Below are positions 1-10,910 of a stretch of DNA of 64,000 bases, piece after piece (position 1 is the first letter of the stretch; each line of letters starts with the position of its first letter). The position numbers and the translations under genes were made by a program. This DNA is from Craterostigma plantagineum (Eukaryota; Streptophyta; Magnoliopsida; Lamiales; Linderniaceae). The stretch covers positions 8,494,001 through 8,558,000 of the forward strand of contig JAPQWV010000001.1 in NCBI GenBank assembly GCA_027422505.1, read 5' to 3'. The notes beneath the pieces are model-generated. The model was not told where the DNA came from and did no database searches. It saw only the letters and a list, made by a program, of their open reading frames with translations.

Positions 1-1207
1 ACTTCGTGGAAAGTGACATTGTAGCTTTCTTTGATTGAACGGTTGGACTTGATGTGTACTCGGTACGCCTTTGAAGTTGATGAATACCCGACGAATGTGG
101 CTTCGAAAGCGTTAGGGTCGCCACAAAGCACTTACACCCGAAGACCTTGAAGAAGGAAATATTGGGTACTCGCTTGTTTATTATTTCGTACGGAGTCTTA
201 TCGAAGCGCTTGTGAACCGCCGTCCTGTTCTGAGTGAAACACTACTTCAGCCCAAAGGAAGTGTGGGAGGCCAGAATGAATCAGCATCGTACGTGCGGCT
301 TCCACTAGAGTTCGGTTCTTCCTTTCAACGAAACCGTTCTGTTGAGGCGTCTTGGCGGCTGAGAATTGCTGACTAATCCCAAGTTTTTGATAAACCTCAC
401 GGTACTTGTTCTTGAACAAAGTGCCGTTATCCGTTCTGATGACTTGGATGGTTTATTGCAGCAAATTCTGAGTAGCGTTCACAAAACTGATTATCAAGTC
501 CCCTGTCTCATCCTTAGTTCGAAGAAACTTTGTCCATGTGTAGCGAGAGTAATCATCAACGATAACTAGCACGTACTTAAGCCCATTAATACTCTGTGTC
601 TGCATAGGTCCATAGAGGTCCATATGTAGCAATTCCAAAGGACGTGAGGTAGAGGCAACTAGCTTGACGTGATGAGACGCTAGCTTCATTTTTCCTAGTT
701 GACATGCCGAACAATTATGCTCTTTTTGAAGAATTATGGTTGGTAGACCGTAAACCAACTTTTTCGTTGAAAGTCGTTGAAGAGCTTTGATGTTTAGGTG
801 AGACTCACGTTGATGCCATAAGCTGTTCCTCTGAACTATAATCAGGGATATGAGGCAAACAGCTGTCGTGGTCCGCACGGACGTCAGATTAATCGTGTAC
901 AGTTTTGATTTCCGAAGCCTTGGAGGAGTTCTTTGTTCTGACTGTCCAATATTCTACACCGTCAGCATGAAAGACCACCTGGAATCCTTTGTCACAGAAC
1001 TGGCATATGCTGAACAAGTTATGGCGGAGACCTTCGACGTAGGAGACATCCTTGATAGTCAGATTTTCCAGAATTGTCTCCGAGGCCAAGAATCAGAGCC
1101 GAATCGTTGTTCCCAAATCTGACTTTACAATTCGGTCGGTCTTTGTAGTTGCTCAGCAGCTCTTGTATTCCCGTCATGTGTGAGGAGCAACCAGAGTTAC
1201 CACACAT
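1..1207 (-). pseudogene. copia pol fragment: protease remnant and integrase (copy A)
   Basis: The reading passes through three frames. 1019-1207 is the aspartic protease start, with the typical G-C-S-S-H-M-T-G stretch, but a short deletion turns the catalytic D-S-G into N-S-G. 889-1089 is the rest of the protease. 453-878 holds the GAG-pre-integrase zinc region (C-S-A-C-Q-L-G-K) and the start of the integrase core (V-D-D-Y-S-R-Y-T-W). 198-419 holds the end of the core with the catalytic Glu in V-E-R-K. Compared with copy C, short deletions near 120 and 230 break the frame. The product of an intact copy would cleave the polyprotein and integrate cDNA into nuclear DNA; this copy cannot. No RT is present because the window begins first. 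Confidence 0.85.
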
Positions 1208-1227
1208 GATGGATCTGCAAAAACAAA

Positions 1228-2799
1228 TTAAAGAGCTTTAGGTACCCACTTATAAATGGGTCCTCTCAGATTAGCAGATTTCTTCTCAGGATCAGATATG
1301 GTTCCTAAAATAGTGTTAGTAGGAGCTTTAACAACCCAAGTCAATCGCGAAGACGTTGAGTTGGGTTTGCCCTTTGTAGACGGCTTGGCCTTTATGGCTT
1401 TCGTCTTTTTAGGCGGAGATTTAGTAATCCATTTAGGTTGAACCTTGCAGGGAAGATTAATTTCAGCGAGGACAAATGCTTTAGTATGCTTGAGCGTGGA
1501 AAAGATCTTTTCATTGGATAGTCTACTAAGGTGCTTGGGGGATTCGATCTTAACGGGATACGTTAGGTGAGAACAAGCATGAATAGCTCTATAAGCTTTC
1601 TTAATAGCTGGATCTTGTTTCCTATGCGTCTTCCTAGAGGCATTTGTCTTAGAATGATTAATTTTTATTGCTGAAGTAGAGCCTATTTCGAAATTAGTGC
1701 TTCTAAAAGTGGTAGGCTGAAGAGAGCATGTAGAAGCAATTATTTTGAGAGAAGAAACGACTCTTTTATTTCTACGAGTGTCTTTTATTTGTACAGAAGG
1801 AGATTTATTCTTTGAAGCATTCATAACTACGGGCTTCTTCTCTATTTTTAAACTAGACACTCCCACCTTCGACTCTAATATTGGCCCTACGCTCCTTGTA
1901 GACCTAAGCGAAATAGGATTAGAGTTAGAAAATTTTAAAGTATTATTTTTACGTTTTTGATCTTTTGAAGGTGATTTTTCTTTCTTCAAGCTTTTTAGAT
2001 TGATTTTGTCTTTTGAAGGAGATGCGTGAGAAAAATGGCTTTTGTGATGAATGAAGCTTTGAGATTTACCATCTAGAAATCTTTTCTTTTCAGCTTCAAA
2101 ATCCTCTCTCTTTCCAAGAAGGCTCTTAATCCCTCTATTTTCTTAACTATAGGGGGTATGTAGAGAGAATTTTCAGAATGGTGAAATTTCACTTCCTCTG
2201 ATTTAGAACGATATTTGGGAAGGTAAATATCGCCAGCCCTTGGGAAGTTCCCTAGTTTTATCACTTTGATTCTATTCGGTGTAAGAAAAGGGAAATTCAG
2301 CCCTAGTCTTGGCTTTTATCTTGCCTTCTTCTTCCGCATCTATTTCTTTTGCGTTAGTAAAAGCCATGAGATTTGTTAGTCCTAGACCCATGTACTTAAT
2401 ATCGTAAAGTTGTTTGCGGTCAACTTTCGTCAAGCAACGGCAACGTGGATTCTCAAAGCCTAAGCCAAACTTATAATCATAAAATTCTAAGTCCTTGTGC
2501 TGGTTCAAAAATATAGCTTGATCAGTTTGATCCCTTTTTACAAGAAGATCTTCTAATTTCTTAACTTTAGCGTATAGTTTCTTACGCTCTTCTCCTAATA
2601 GAGCAAAATTATTTTCCACCGTTAATTTGGCGGCTTTACAAGTATCTAGATCTCTCATAAGTTCACAAACTTTATCGTTTGAATTATCTAATTTAGCTTC
2701 TAGGTTGGTAACCTTAGTAGTCGCTTCCGTTATCCTACAATTGAGGTCAGCTTTCTCATTGAGATTTCTAATCAAACAATTGTAGTTATTTTCTAACAT
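1228..2799 (-). pseudogene. gag C-terminal coiled-coil and basic linker (copy A)
   Basis: Three open stretches in different frames (2272-2799, 2073-2264, 1228-1989). The first is a heptad-rich coiled coil rich in Leu, Lys and Glu with a conserved E-F-Y-D-Y motif, matching the coiled coil after the zinc knuckle in copies B and D. The last is Lys/Ser/Thr-rich and ends with the G-P-I-Y-K-W-V-P-K signature, shared with copy D, at the end of gag. Two frameshifts separate the pieces. The capsid domain and zinc knuckle that should precede this part are deleted. In Sireviruses this long gag extension is thought to mediate protein contacts; the exact role is not known from sequence. Confidence 0.75.
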
Positions 2800-2820
2800 G
2801 TCTTCTAGTTCCTTAGGCCT

Positions 2821-3318
2821 GACTTAGTATTCTGATCGAGAAAAATTTTCGCGCAGAGTTTTATGATCGAGAAATTAACCTGATCGAAAAACTTACCGAG
2901 AAAAATTGAAATTATCGTAAAAAATCACAGAATACAATTAACATTGATTCAAGCAAAAACGATGAATTAGACTATGAAATTACAGGTAATTGCTCGTAAT
3001 CAGATGATGAATACGCACGAACACGATTAAACACATTAGAAAACAAAACATGTCAATTTTGATCAATATCAGAATGTGTTCTAAACAGTTCTTCGTGCGA
3101 ACAGTAATCGCACAAATCCGATCGACTCTGCTAAATCGAAGTTCAAACAGCTACGAATCTAATTGCATTCAATGTGTATCACTAAGACGAGCACAGAAGC
3201 ATCAAATTCAAACCAATTAAGCACATAATTGAGCTATTAGATTGAAATTGAAATTCGCGCCAAACTGTTCTTCAATAGAACAGTACCGGAATTCAAATTT
3301 CGATCAATTGTCAGAAGG
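2821..3318 (-). other. retrotransposon 5' leader remnant (copy A)
   Basis: Non-coding. Its reverse complement matches 8400-8940 of copy B, including the paired short motifs around 'gaagaacagtt' and the CTCGATCAGAATACTAAGTC stretch that ends at about 2821. The match fades at about 3318, before the primer-binding site. Rich in TCG-containing short motifs such as CTCGATC. Confidence 0.7.
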
Positions 3319-5156
3319 TGAGGAAGAACAGGTACAAAGAGGTGAACCAGAGGAGCAGCTCCAAAATCCTGAAAATCTTGAAGATCATCAACAATCTTTG
3401 GGAAGCACAGATCAGCAACAGGGTGATGATCAGGGACAAAGGAAGTCAACCAGGCAATCAAAAAGACCTCGTTATCTGAGTGATTACCTCTGTAACAAAG
3501 TCTCTGACCTGAAGGTGACATATCAAATTTCCAAGGTAATGTCTTATCAGAACTTCTCAAAGGAATATCAGGGGATCATCTGCAACATATCAATGGCAAA
3601 AGAGCCTAAGAATTATGCACAGGCAGCTGGTTCAGATAAGTGGAAGAAAACCATGGATGAAGAGTTCAAGGCATTAGAGGAAAATGGAACTTGGACTGTG
3701 ACCTCACTGCCTAAGGGAAAGAAGTCAATAGGTAGTCGGTGGGTTTATAAATTAAAGCTCAAGGGTCAACTAGAGAGACATAAGGCCCGTTTGGTAGCTA
3801 AGGGATACGACCAAAGGGAAGGGGTAGACTACGTGGATACATTTGCTCCCGTAGCTAAGTTTAATACCATCAGAATCATCCTAGCTCTAGCAGCCAAGCT
3901 GTAATGGAACATGTTACAGTTAGATGTCAATAATGCTTTCTTAAATGGTGAATTGTCCGAAGAAGTCTACATGGATTTACCAGATGGTTATTACAAAAAT
4001 CATAACAGAACAGGGGAGAATAAGATGGTGTGTAGGTTGCATAAATCCATCTACGGTTTGAAACAAGCGTCTAGACAATGGAACAAAAAGTTCACTGATT
4101 CAGTAAAGAGTTGTGGCTTCACTCAAACACAAGCAGATCACACGCTGTTTACTAGGGGCAAAGCTGACTCTCTAGTCATTCTATTGGTCTATGTTGATGA
4201 TGTGATACTAGCAGGGCCCTCTTTGGAAATTCTGCGAGAAGTAAGACAATTCTTGGCAGCTTGTTTCAAAATAAAAGACTTGGGAGAGCTGAGGTATTTT
4301 CTGGGAATAGAGATAGCTAAGAGTGATGCTGGAATCTACATCACACAAAGGCAATACACCCTTCAATTACTCGAAGATAGTGGGTAGATAGGGTCTAAAC
4401 CTCTGACAACCCCGAACAATCCCAGTGAGAAGATTACAGCTGAAGATAGAGACCTTCTGATGGATCCATTCAAGTATAGAAGACTGGTAGGAAGGTTGTT
4501 TTACCTTACCTTCACAAGACCTGATATAGCCTTCACAGTTCACAGGCTCAGCCAGTACATTTCTGCACCTAGAACGGGGCACTTAACAGCAGCACATCAG
4601 TTACTTAGGTACCTAAAAGGTACACCGGGACAGGGAGTATTTATGAGCTCAAGTTCTGATATGAGGCTGAAAGGTTTTTCTGATTCTGATTGGGCATCAT
4701 GCAAGGATACTCGAAAGTCAATTACAGGATATTGTACGTTTCTTGGAGACTCTCTGATCACATGGAAAGCCAAAAGGCAAGCAACGGTGTCAAGATCTTC
4801 TACAGAAGCTGAATATAGGGCTATGGGATCAGTGGTTTCAGAGATGCTTTGGATCAGATCCCTGATGGAAGAGCTGGGCATTGGTGTAAGTTCTGTTCTA
4901 GTTAGCTATTGTGATAATCAGTCCGCCCTAAAGTTAGCCTCTAATCCTAAATTCCATGAGCGCTCCAAACATATAGAAATAGATTGTCATTTTATTAGAC
5001 ATCATGTTGGGAATGGTTCAATCAAACTTTTACCAGTCAAGACTGAGCATCAACTTGTGGATATCTTTACCAAGCCTTTGACAGGACCCACGTTGCAAGG
5101 TTTTCTGGGCAAGATGTCTGTAATGAACTTGCATCATCCATCTTGTGGGGGGGTTT
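3319..5156 (+). pseudogene. copia pol: reverse transcriptase and RNase H, two in-frame stops
   Basis: One reading frame carries an acidic linker (about 3320-3600), the RT (about 3600-4390) and the RNase H (about 4650-5130). Visible motifs are R-L-V-A-K-G-Y, the Y-V-D-D catalytic box at about 4190, the S-R-S-S-T-E-A-E-Y-R RNase H block and the C-terminal D-I-F-T-K-P-L. The frame is broken only by two stop codons, TAA at 3902-3904 and TAG at 4385-4387; both pieces resume in the same frame. That pattern fits point mutation after insertion. There is no protease or integrase. An intact version would copy the element RNA into DNA in cytoplasmic particles. Confidence 0.9.
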
Positions 5157-5548
5157 TGAAGCAATCATGTGTGCAATTCCCAGAAGAAATGAAGTCTGAA
5201 GATCAGCTAAATCAAATGAAGAGCTGCGAGGGAATTAGCTTAAAGAAACGTGTTGTCACTCATAAAGACTCGCAACACACTTATGGAAAGTCTCGCAGCT
5301 CACTTATAGAATCGCCGGATGTAGAAGCCATTTACTCAACTGATTTGGGAAGCGGATTAAAACGCGGGAAAAACCAAGTATAAATGCTGAAGCAAGTTCG
5401 CTGATCATTTTATGCTTTTCAATTCCTCCGTAACATATCTTCTGTAAAATCAAAAACCTCTCCATCAATAAAAGATTTGATTTAGCCCCGTGGATGTAGG
5501 ATTGAAGAACAATCCGAACCACGTAAAGATTTGTGTTCTTCATTTACA
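5157..5548 (+). repeat. 3' LTR of the copia fragment
   Basis: Begins just after the G-run at 5147-5153 and ends ...TTTACA at 5548, where LRR coding sequence starts. A TATAAAT box lies at 5379-5385, and the stretch CCGTGGATGTAGG...ACCACGTAAA near 5490-5526 resembles the end of many plant copia LTRs. The start is uncertain by a few bases because no partner LTR is available for comparison. The pol frame continues open through the first part by chance. Confidence 0.6.
5379..5385 (+). promoter_or_regulatory. TATA box in copia LTR
   Basis: TATAAAT about 170 bp before the LTR end, a normal place for the core promoter that would drive element transcription and possibly the flanking sequence. Confidence 0.45.
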
Positions 5549-5841
5549 TTTTTGTTAAATCTCAAAAGGCTCTATCACATCGAACTCGACTCTAATGCCT
5601 TGACTGGGCCGATTCCTAAGGAGCTCTTTCAGCTGAAGAACCTTCAAGTAGTTGATCTGTCTAACAGTTGTAGGGAGAAATTTCGTCGCTGTCTTCGTCT
5701 TCGTTGGGAAAGCTTACGCAGTTCAACGTTTCGTATAATCAGCTTTGTGGGTCGATTCCTTCTGGGCTGAGCAAGTTTGGGAAGGCGAGCTTTGATCATA
5801 ATAAGTGCCTCTGCGGTCCACCTTTAGCTGTTTGCAAGTAA
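5549..5841 (+). pseudogene. LRR protein C-terminal fragment (polygalacturonase-inhibitor-like)
   Basis: The first part encodes two plant extracellular LRR units with the L-x-L-x-x-N-x-L-T-G-x-I-P pattern. After a frameshift and a TAG near 5664-5674 the frame continues as [17 protein letters not shown] and ends with a Cys-rich cap [11 protein letters not shown] before TAA. This cap is the usual C-terminus of polygalacturonase-inhibitor and related apoplastic LRR proteins, which bind fungal pectinases. The N-terminal part (signal peptide, first LRRs) is absent; the copia LTR ends exactly at the first LRR base. This is the only host-gene remnant I recognise here. Confidence 0.75.
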
Positions 5842-6021
5842 TTTAATAATGCAATGTGTTTGTTGTATGGGGTGATTATGATGATGATGAGTCTCGTGAT
5901 TAAATAAAATAAATAAAACGCCTCTTATGGAATATTGTTGAACGTGATGTTTGTTCAATTATTGGATGCGCATTTCAAGGAAAAATGAAAGCAAGTTGCT
6001 TTCTTTCCTTATGAGACAGAT
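5842..6021 (+). other. downstream region of the LRR pseudogene
   Basis: Non-coding. AATAAAATAAATAAA at about 5903-5919, some 65 bp after the stop, is a plausible poly(A) signal of the former gene. Nothing else is visible. Confidence 0.4.
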
Positions 6022-6945
6022 ATATCAGGCTCACTTAACATATTTTCATTAGATTTTAGGACCCGATAAAGTTTGAAATACAGATAAGGATCTATTTGAA
6101 GTTTGATGTTAGAGTTAAGAACCAATTTTGAGAAAACGACGCATTTGCCCCTGCATGTGTGCGGAAATTACGAACCATGCCATCGACTTATTCAAACGTA
6201 CAAAGCAACCACAAAGAAATGGTATACAGTGTACATGAAGTGGTACTGTAGATCCATGAAGTGGTACTGTAGACCCATGAAGTGGCACGGGTGAACAGTG
6301 AAGTGGTACTGTAGACCCATGAAGTGGTACTGGTGACAGTGAAGTGGTACAGTAGACCCATGAAGTGCACTGCTGCACAGAAAATTGGTACATCATTTTA
6401 GACCCATGAAGTCGTAATGTTGAACAGAGAAGAAGTGGTACTGTAGAACCATGAAGTGGTACTGCTGAAATGTTTGGGAATTCATGGGTCTACAAACGCT
6501 GTACCACTTCTCTGTTCAAACAGTACCACTTCATGGGTCTAGAGTACCACTTCTTCTCCATTCAACATTACCACTTCATGGGTCTACAATGCTGTACCAC
6601 TTCTCTGTTCAACAGTACTACTTCATGGGGCTACTGTACCAGTTCACTGTTCACCCATACCACTTCACTGTTCACCCGTACCACTTCACTGTTCACCCGT
6701 ACCACTTCATGGGTCTACAGTACCACTTCATGTAACACTTCCCGTTATGTGATAAGTGATAACAGTACAATGGAGTTTGATAACAGAACTGACACGCTGG
6801 ATACCACTTCATAATTACTCTTTTATAAGGATATTTTCATCCAACAACCTTAATTCTAACTTAAACTCTGAAATGGGTGCTTTAAACTAATTTTTCTCTG
6901 ACATGGACCTGATCTCTATAATAAAAATTACATGGGGCCTGAAAT
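6022..6945. mobile_element. foldback (long inverted repeat) element 1
   Basis: The two ends are imperfect inverted repeats: the left end TCAGGCTCACTTAAC matches the reverse complement of the right end TCAGGCCCCATGTAA, and a second block near 6110 (GTTAGAGTTAAG) matches the complement of 6850-6870. Inside, about 6230-6470 is built from a 21-bp unit around TGTAGACCCATGAAGTGG, and about 6478-6745 from its reverse complement, so the whole can fold into a hairpin with arms of roughly 450 bp. No transposase is encoded; open frames here are artefacts of the repeat. A non-autonomous DNA transposon (MITE-like) is the best guess. No target duplication was identified. Confidence 0.65.
6230..6745. repeat. 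21-bp tandem repeats in inverted arrangement
   Basis: Left array: copies of GAAGTGGTACTGTAGACCCAT, several interrupted by ACAGTGAAGTGG spacers. Right array: the complement (ATGGGTCTACAGTACCACTTC). The turn lies at about 6470-6480. Confidence 0.8.
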
Positions 6946-7366
6946 CCAATCGTCCCTGGCAAAAAAGACAATAATTGAAAGAAGTGAAACAGTTCATGAA
7001 GAACTTCATCATGTGGGTTTTGACAAGTCAAAACAGGAAATAAGATATTGGAAGAAAGGATTGATTATATACGTTTATAGTTCTGTCGCATCGCATGCAA
7101 AGCCGTAACCAAGTATTCTAATTATATCCCCATTAATTAAATAAGATGAGCTCGTTGATTGTTTTTTCCCAATTACGTGTCGCCTTGCCTTGACTAACGC
7201 AGCGAGGATAGAAATCGAAGACACATACCACAACATAAAATTCTTTTCCGATGTATCTTTGTAGCTTTGTCGATGGGTATATTCAATTGAATATTCGTCG
7301 AGCTATTTATTAATTTGGTTCTTAGTCATAGTCGCTATAACTGTTTTTTGTGTACCACGTTATTAT
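6946..7366. other. unannotated intergenic stretch
   Basis: No open frame, repeat or RNA gene that I can support. It is the least repeat-like part of the window and may be original genomic sequence near the LRR gene. Confidence 0.4.
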
Positions 7367-7600
7367 CAGGGGCGGATCTACATGGTGGCCCAAGGGGGCC
7401 ACGGCCCCCCGAAAATTTTCGAAATTTTTACTATTATGTATATTTATATAGCTCTTTTAAGTAAATATAAAGATTTTAGCGAATATTATCTTAAAATGAC
7501 TTTTAGCGAAACTTTTAGCTCTTTATGGTAGCAGGTTCGATTCAGAGCAGCCTCATTATTCTTTCGCTTTTCCCTTTTTAACTATCTATTCCTTTTCTTA
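7367..7600. mobile_element. possible hAT-type transposon end
   Basis: Starts CAGGGGCGGATCTAC followed by a GGGGGCCACGGCCCCCC palindrome, a form often seen at the ends of plant hAT elements of the TTF zinc-finger type. The complementary other end (GTAGATCCGCCCCTG) is not found in the next several kb, so this would be a truncated fragment. A GGTTCGATTC block near 7540 looks like a tRNA B box but lacks the rest of a tRNA. Confidence 0.35.
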
Positions 7601-8041
7601 TTTTGTTTGCTATATTTAACAATTTATTCTGTTAAATATTTAACTATTTAATTCTTTCTACTTATATAAAGGTTTTTTCACAAATTAATCAATCAAAGCT
7701 TTAACAAATACAATGTCTGATTTTCCATAGTAATATTCAGTTTATTAAGTTTTTTTTCCAAAGTTTATTAGGTTTTATTTTTATCTAATTAAATTTCTTT
7801 TTTACTTTCTCTAGTTCTTCTCATTATCATTCCTCCTTTGTTATTTCTATATCATATTATTATTAAATTAATATTTATATCCTACTATTGTGAGTTGTCG
7901 TGGTTAGAGCTCGATAAATGTTATTCTTGATGCTTTTAATATTTGATATTTTTTTGTTAATTATATTAAATGTGAATTTTTATTATGGTCGTACATTTAA
8001 TAAGTTCCAACAAAAAGTATATTCCTAAATTATTTTCATAA
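7601..8041. other. AT-rich stretch without recognisable features
   Basis: Very AT-rich, with long T and A runs; no convincing ORF or repeat. It is the left flank of the copy B LTR. Confidence 0.4.
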
Positions 8042-8394
8042 AATAGTCAAATGGATTTTAATTGTGCTTTGATTTTATTAGTTGTCCTCGTAATTAGGGG
8101 CTTGATGTATAGTTGTCCTTAGTTTAGGACTTAGTTTGTAATTTATACCAAGCTTGTTTGGTATAAATAGATGTACAAACATTGAGCTAATAGAGAAGAT
8201 TTTAGAAATTGATCCGAAAGGCTTGCAATTCGATTTCTATAGAGAGAAACAGCAAATATCTTCTCTCACTACTCGAAATTCTCTCTCGAGCTCTCCAAGA
8301 AGGTTTTCGATCGAAATCTCAATCTCCACAATTCTTATCGATTCCTTTAGAATTCATGCCTAGGATCATAGAGTTGATAAATTAGGACCTAACA
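8042..8394 (+). repeat. 5' LTR of copy B
   Basis: Ends ...GGACCTAACA immediately before the PBS. It aligns over its length with the reverse complement of the copy C LTR (24830-25179), for example AATTGTGCTT.GATTTTATTAG near the start and GATCCGAAAGGCTTGCAATT in the middle. The first bases are degenerate, so the start is approximate. TATAAATA at 8162-8169. Confidence 0.75.
8162..8169 (+). promoter_or_regulatory. TATA box, copy B 5' LTR
   Basis: TATAAATA within GGTATAAATAGATG; the same box is conserved in the copy C LTR. Confidence 0.55.
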
Positions 8395-8396
8395 AT

Positions 8397-8408
8397 TGGT
8401 ATCGGAGC
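8397..8408 (+). promoter_or_regulatory. primer-binding site, copy B
   Basis: TGGTATCGGAGC two bases after the LTR. It differs at one base from TGGTATCAGAGC, the PBS complementary to the 3' end of initiator tRNA-Met used by most plant copia elements and present in copy D. Confidence 0.75.
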
Positions 8409-9462
8409 AGATTCGTTCTGTTTTCAATCAAAATTGTTAGAATTCAGATCGAAAATTTTATTCTGAAACTGTTCCGTGCGAAGAACAGTTTTGGCGTGAA
8501 AATTGATTTTCGATCTGATTTGCTTATTTCCGAGTTGAATTGGCTTGAATTTGATGTTTCTGTGCTTATTGTAGTGATATACATTGGGTGCGATTAGATT
8601 CGTATCATTTTGAACTTCATTTTAGCAGTTTAGATTAATCTGAGAAGTTACTGTTCATGCCAAGAATAGTTTGAACACGTTCTGATTTTGATTAAACTCG
8701 ACATGTTTTGCTTCGCAACGTGTTCGTGCGTATTCATCATCTGATTACGAGCAATTACCTGCAATTTCATCGTCTAATTCGTCGTTTTTGCTTAAATCTG
8801 TGTTAACTGTATTCTGTGATTTTTTGCGATAATTTCAATTTTTCTCGCAAGGTTCTTCGATCAGATTAATTTCTCGATCGAAAAACTCTGCGCTAAAATT
8901 TTTCTCGATCAGAATACTAAGTCAGACCTAAAGTCGCCTCTATCAAGAACGACTTTAGTAGAAAATTTTTTTCGAGCATTACTTAGCGAAAAAATTTTTC
9001 GACAAAGACAAAGACCAATTTTGACTTTGCGTGCGTAAAACTTACTGTCGAAAAACTTTTACGCTCAGACTTCTCAATTTGACTAAGCGAAAATCATTTG
9101 CGTCCGAGAAACTTTTCTAGTCAACGAATTTATTTTGACCCAGCGAAAAACTTACTAAACAATACTGTTTCTCCGCGCTCGAAATAAATTCGATCCAAAT
9201 TTTTTCTCGACCAAAAGATTTTGAGCAATTTTTCTCGCGCAAAATTTTTCGCTGACGTACTTTCTCGCACGAGAACAATAACAGCGACAATTTTTCTCGA
9301 CGAATTAATTTTTTATCAAACTTTAAAGATTGAGTCAAAAATTATTCTCGAAACTAATCTAGAATCAAACGCTACTAACTAATCTGCTACTTGTGAAGCA
9401 CATCACATCAGTTGAAGACATCAAAACAACAAACGAAGATCCTACATCAACTCGAAAAAGAA
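8409..9462 (+). other. 5' leader of copy B
   Basis: About 1 kb of non-coding AT-rich sequence, dense in TTTTTCTCG, CGAGAAA and CTCGATCGAAA-like words, with weak internal repetition. The first half matches the copy A leader in inverted orientation. No supported ORF. Confidence 0.6.
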
Positions 9463-10910
9463 ATGGATGCCTATTCTCTAGGAAATGATAATCGTCCTCC
9501 GATTCTCAAGAGAGGCGAATATACAGTCTGGAGAAGCCGATTTCTAAATTTCATAGAGCTAAAGGAACAGGCAGAAGACCTTCTCTCATCAATTGAGCAA
9601 GGTCCAACTCAGTTCTGGATAAATGTTCCCAGTGACAACACTACAAACCCTCCAATTCCTGCCTCTAGGCGACTGAAAGAGCCTAGGGAATATACTGCGG
9701 AGGAAAGAGTGAGAGCGAAAGCTGACCTAATAGCCAAGAACACTCTTATGCAAGGAATTCCAAATGATATCTATCGACAGATCGATAGTATTCCAACCGC
9801 TAAGGGAATGTGGGATGAGCTGCACAAGATGATGCAACGAACAGAAGTCGGTATCAAGGCCAAGAAGGCTAATATTCTCACAGCCTACGATTCATTCAGA
9901 GCTAAACCAGAGGAGTGCTTACATGATCTCTACCAGAGATATCTCACCCTCTTAAATGAGATGAGGAAAATCGAAATCACTAAGACAAACATGGAAACCA
10001 ACATCAGATTTCTTTCCTCTCTGTCCTCAGAATGGATAAGATATCCACTCAGATCAGATAGAATAAAGACCTTGAGGAGCTGGATATCCATGCCATGTTT
10101 GACAATCTCGCACAGCACGAGGAAGATATAAGCGAGATTCAGAAGGAGCAGAAGGGCAAACTATCGACGACTCAGTTGCCCTAGTCTCGGACAAGAGGAG
10201 CTCAAAATTGCGAAAAGAAAAGATCGTTAAGCCTCCTACCCCCTCAGAATCTGAAGTCGAATCAGGTTCAGACATGGAGCCTAACATAAAAATGCTGGGA
10301 AAGCAGTTGCCGCTAATTGGGAAAATGATGAACAAACAGTACTTCAAAAAGAAGTCCTCATCATCAGCCAATCGACTTAGGACCTCAAGCACGAAGAACA
10401 AAGAGCGTGCACCTAAGACTTTTGAAGTCAAGACTATCAAATAACCGACCAAATGCTTTAACTGCGGAAAACCTGGTCATTAGACAAGAGAATGCACTCT
10501 CCCGAAGAAGAGAGACGCTAATTACTACTCCAGGAAGCTTCAACTTACAAAACAAAAGGAAGCTGAAGTAGCTCTAATGGCAGAACAAGACCACTGGCTC
10601 GAGGACACCTCTGCTCAGAGGAAGAGAATCTAGCCCTAATGGCCCGCCTAGACAAACATTCTGACGCCGAAATCTCAAACACGACGGACGAGGACCAAGC
10701 ATCCGAATCTTCACATGAGGTAGTCTCTCCTTCCACATTATTGACCATATTAGAATCGTATCAATTAGCATTCACTAACATGCAACGTGAGCAGTAAAGG
10801 AGTAGAGAAGAAACTAGCTAAGACTCAGGAGAAAATAACTAGTCTTGAATCAGATCTTAGAAGCTCTAATGACAAAATAGAAGAACTAACTGAGAGCTTA
10901 AGACTTAGTG
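9463..10910 (+). pseudogene. gag capsid and first zinc knuckle (copy B, family-1 part)
   Basis: Start chosen at ATG 9463 because it aligns with the copy D gag start (M-D-x-x-x-x-G-x-D-N-R). About 190 residues of copia-type capsid follow, with W-D-E-L-H-K-M-M and L-T-A-Y-D-S-F. A frameshift near 10040 and a stop near 10182 break it; the frame then reaches a CX2CX4HX4C zinc knuckle at 10454-10495 in which the Phe after His is replaced by TAG (10481-10483). Acidic sequence and the start of a coiled coil follow. Intact gag would package element RNA in cytoplasmic particles. Confidence 0.8.

Larger units (their letters stand above)
1..3318 (-). mobile_element. Sirevirus-like Ty1/copia fragment, copy A (truncated by window start)
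   Basis: Read on the minus strand this piece runs 5' leader, gag coiled-coil and linker, protease remnant, integrase, and leaves the window at position 1. The leader (2821-3318) matches the leader of copy B (about 8400-8940) in reverse complement, and the integrase closely matches copy C, so A, C and the 5' part of B belong to one family. The LTR and primer-binding site are missing: homology stops just short of where the PBS should be, at about 3318, where an unrelated copia begins. The capsid and zinc-knuckle part of gag is also missing, because the leader joins the coiled coil directly at about 2800-2821. It is a dead fragment with several frameshifts. Confidence 0.8.
3319..5548 (+). mobile_element. 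Ty1/copia fragment with 3' LTR, unrelated to the Sirevirus copies
   Basis: Contains the C-terminal half of a copia polyprotein (RT and RNase H) followed by a G-rich polypurine tract (5147-5153) and an LTR that ends in CA at 5548. The 5' part of the element is absent: it starts abruptly beside the copy A leader at about 3318. Its RT differs clearly from the Sirevirus RTs in the window, for example a Leu-Asp-Val-Asn-Asn-Ala-Phe block in place of Met-Asp-Val-Lys-Thr-Ala-Phe. The downstream end abuts an LRR coding sequence directly, so the element probably inserted into that gene. Confidence 0.8.

Noticed and set aside
1256..1960. Plus-strand open frames over the copy A gag linker
   Set aside because: They lie antisense to a recognisable gag segment and have no domain of their own.
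6103..6814. Several overlapping ORFs on both strands rich in Tyr-His-Phe or Thr-Thr-Ser repeats
   Set aside because: They only reflect the 21-bp inverted repeats of the foldback element.
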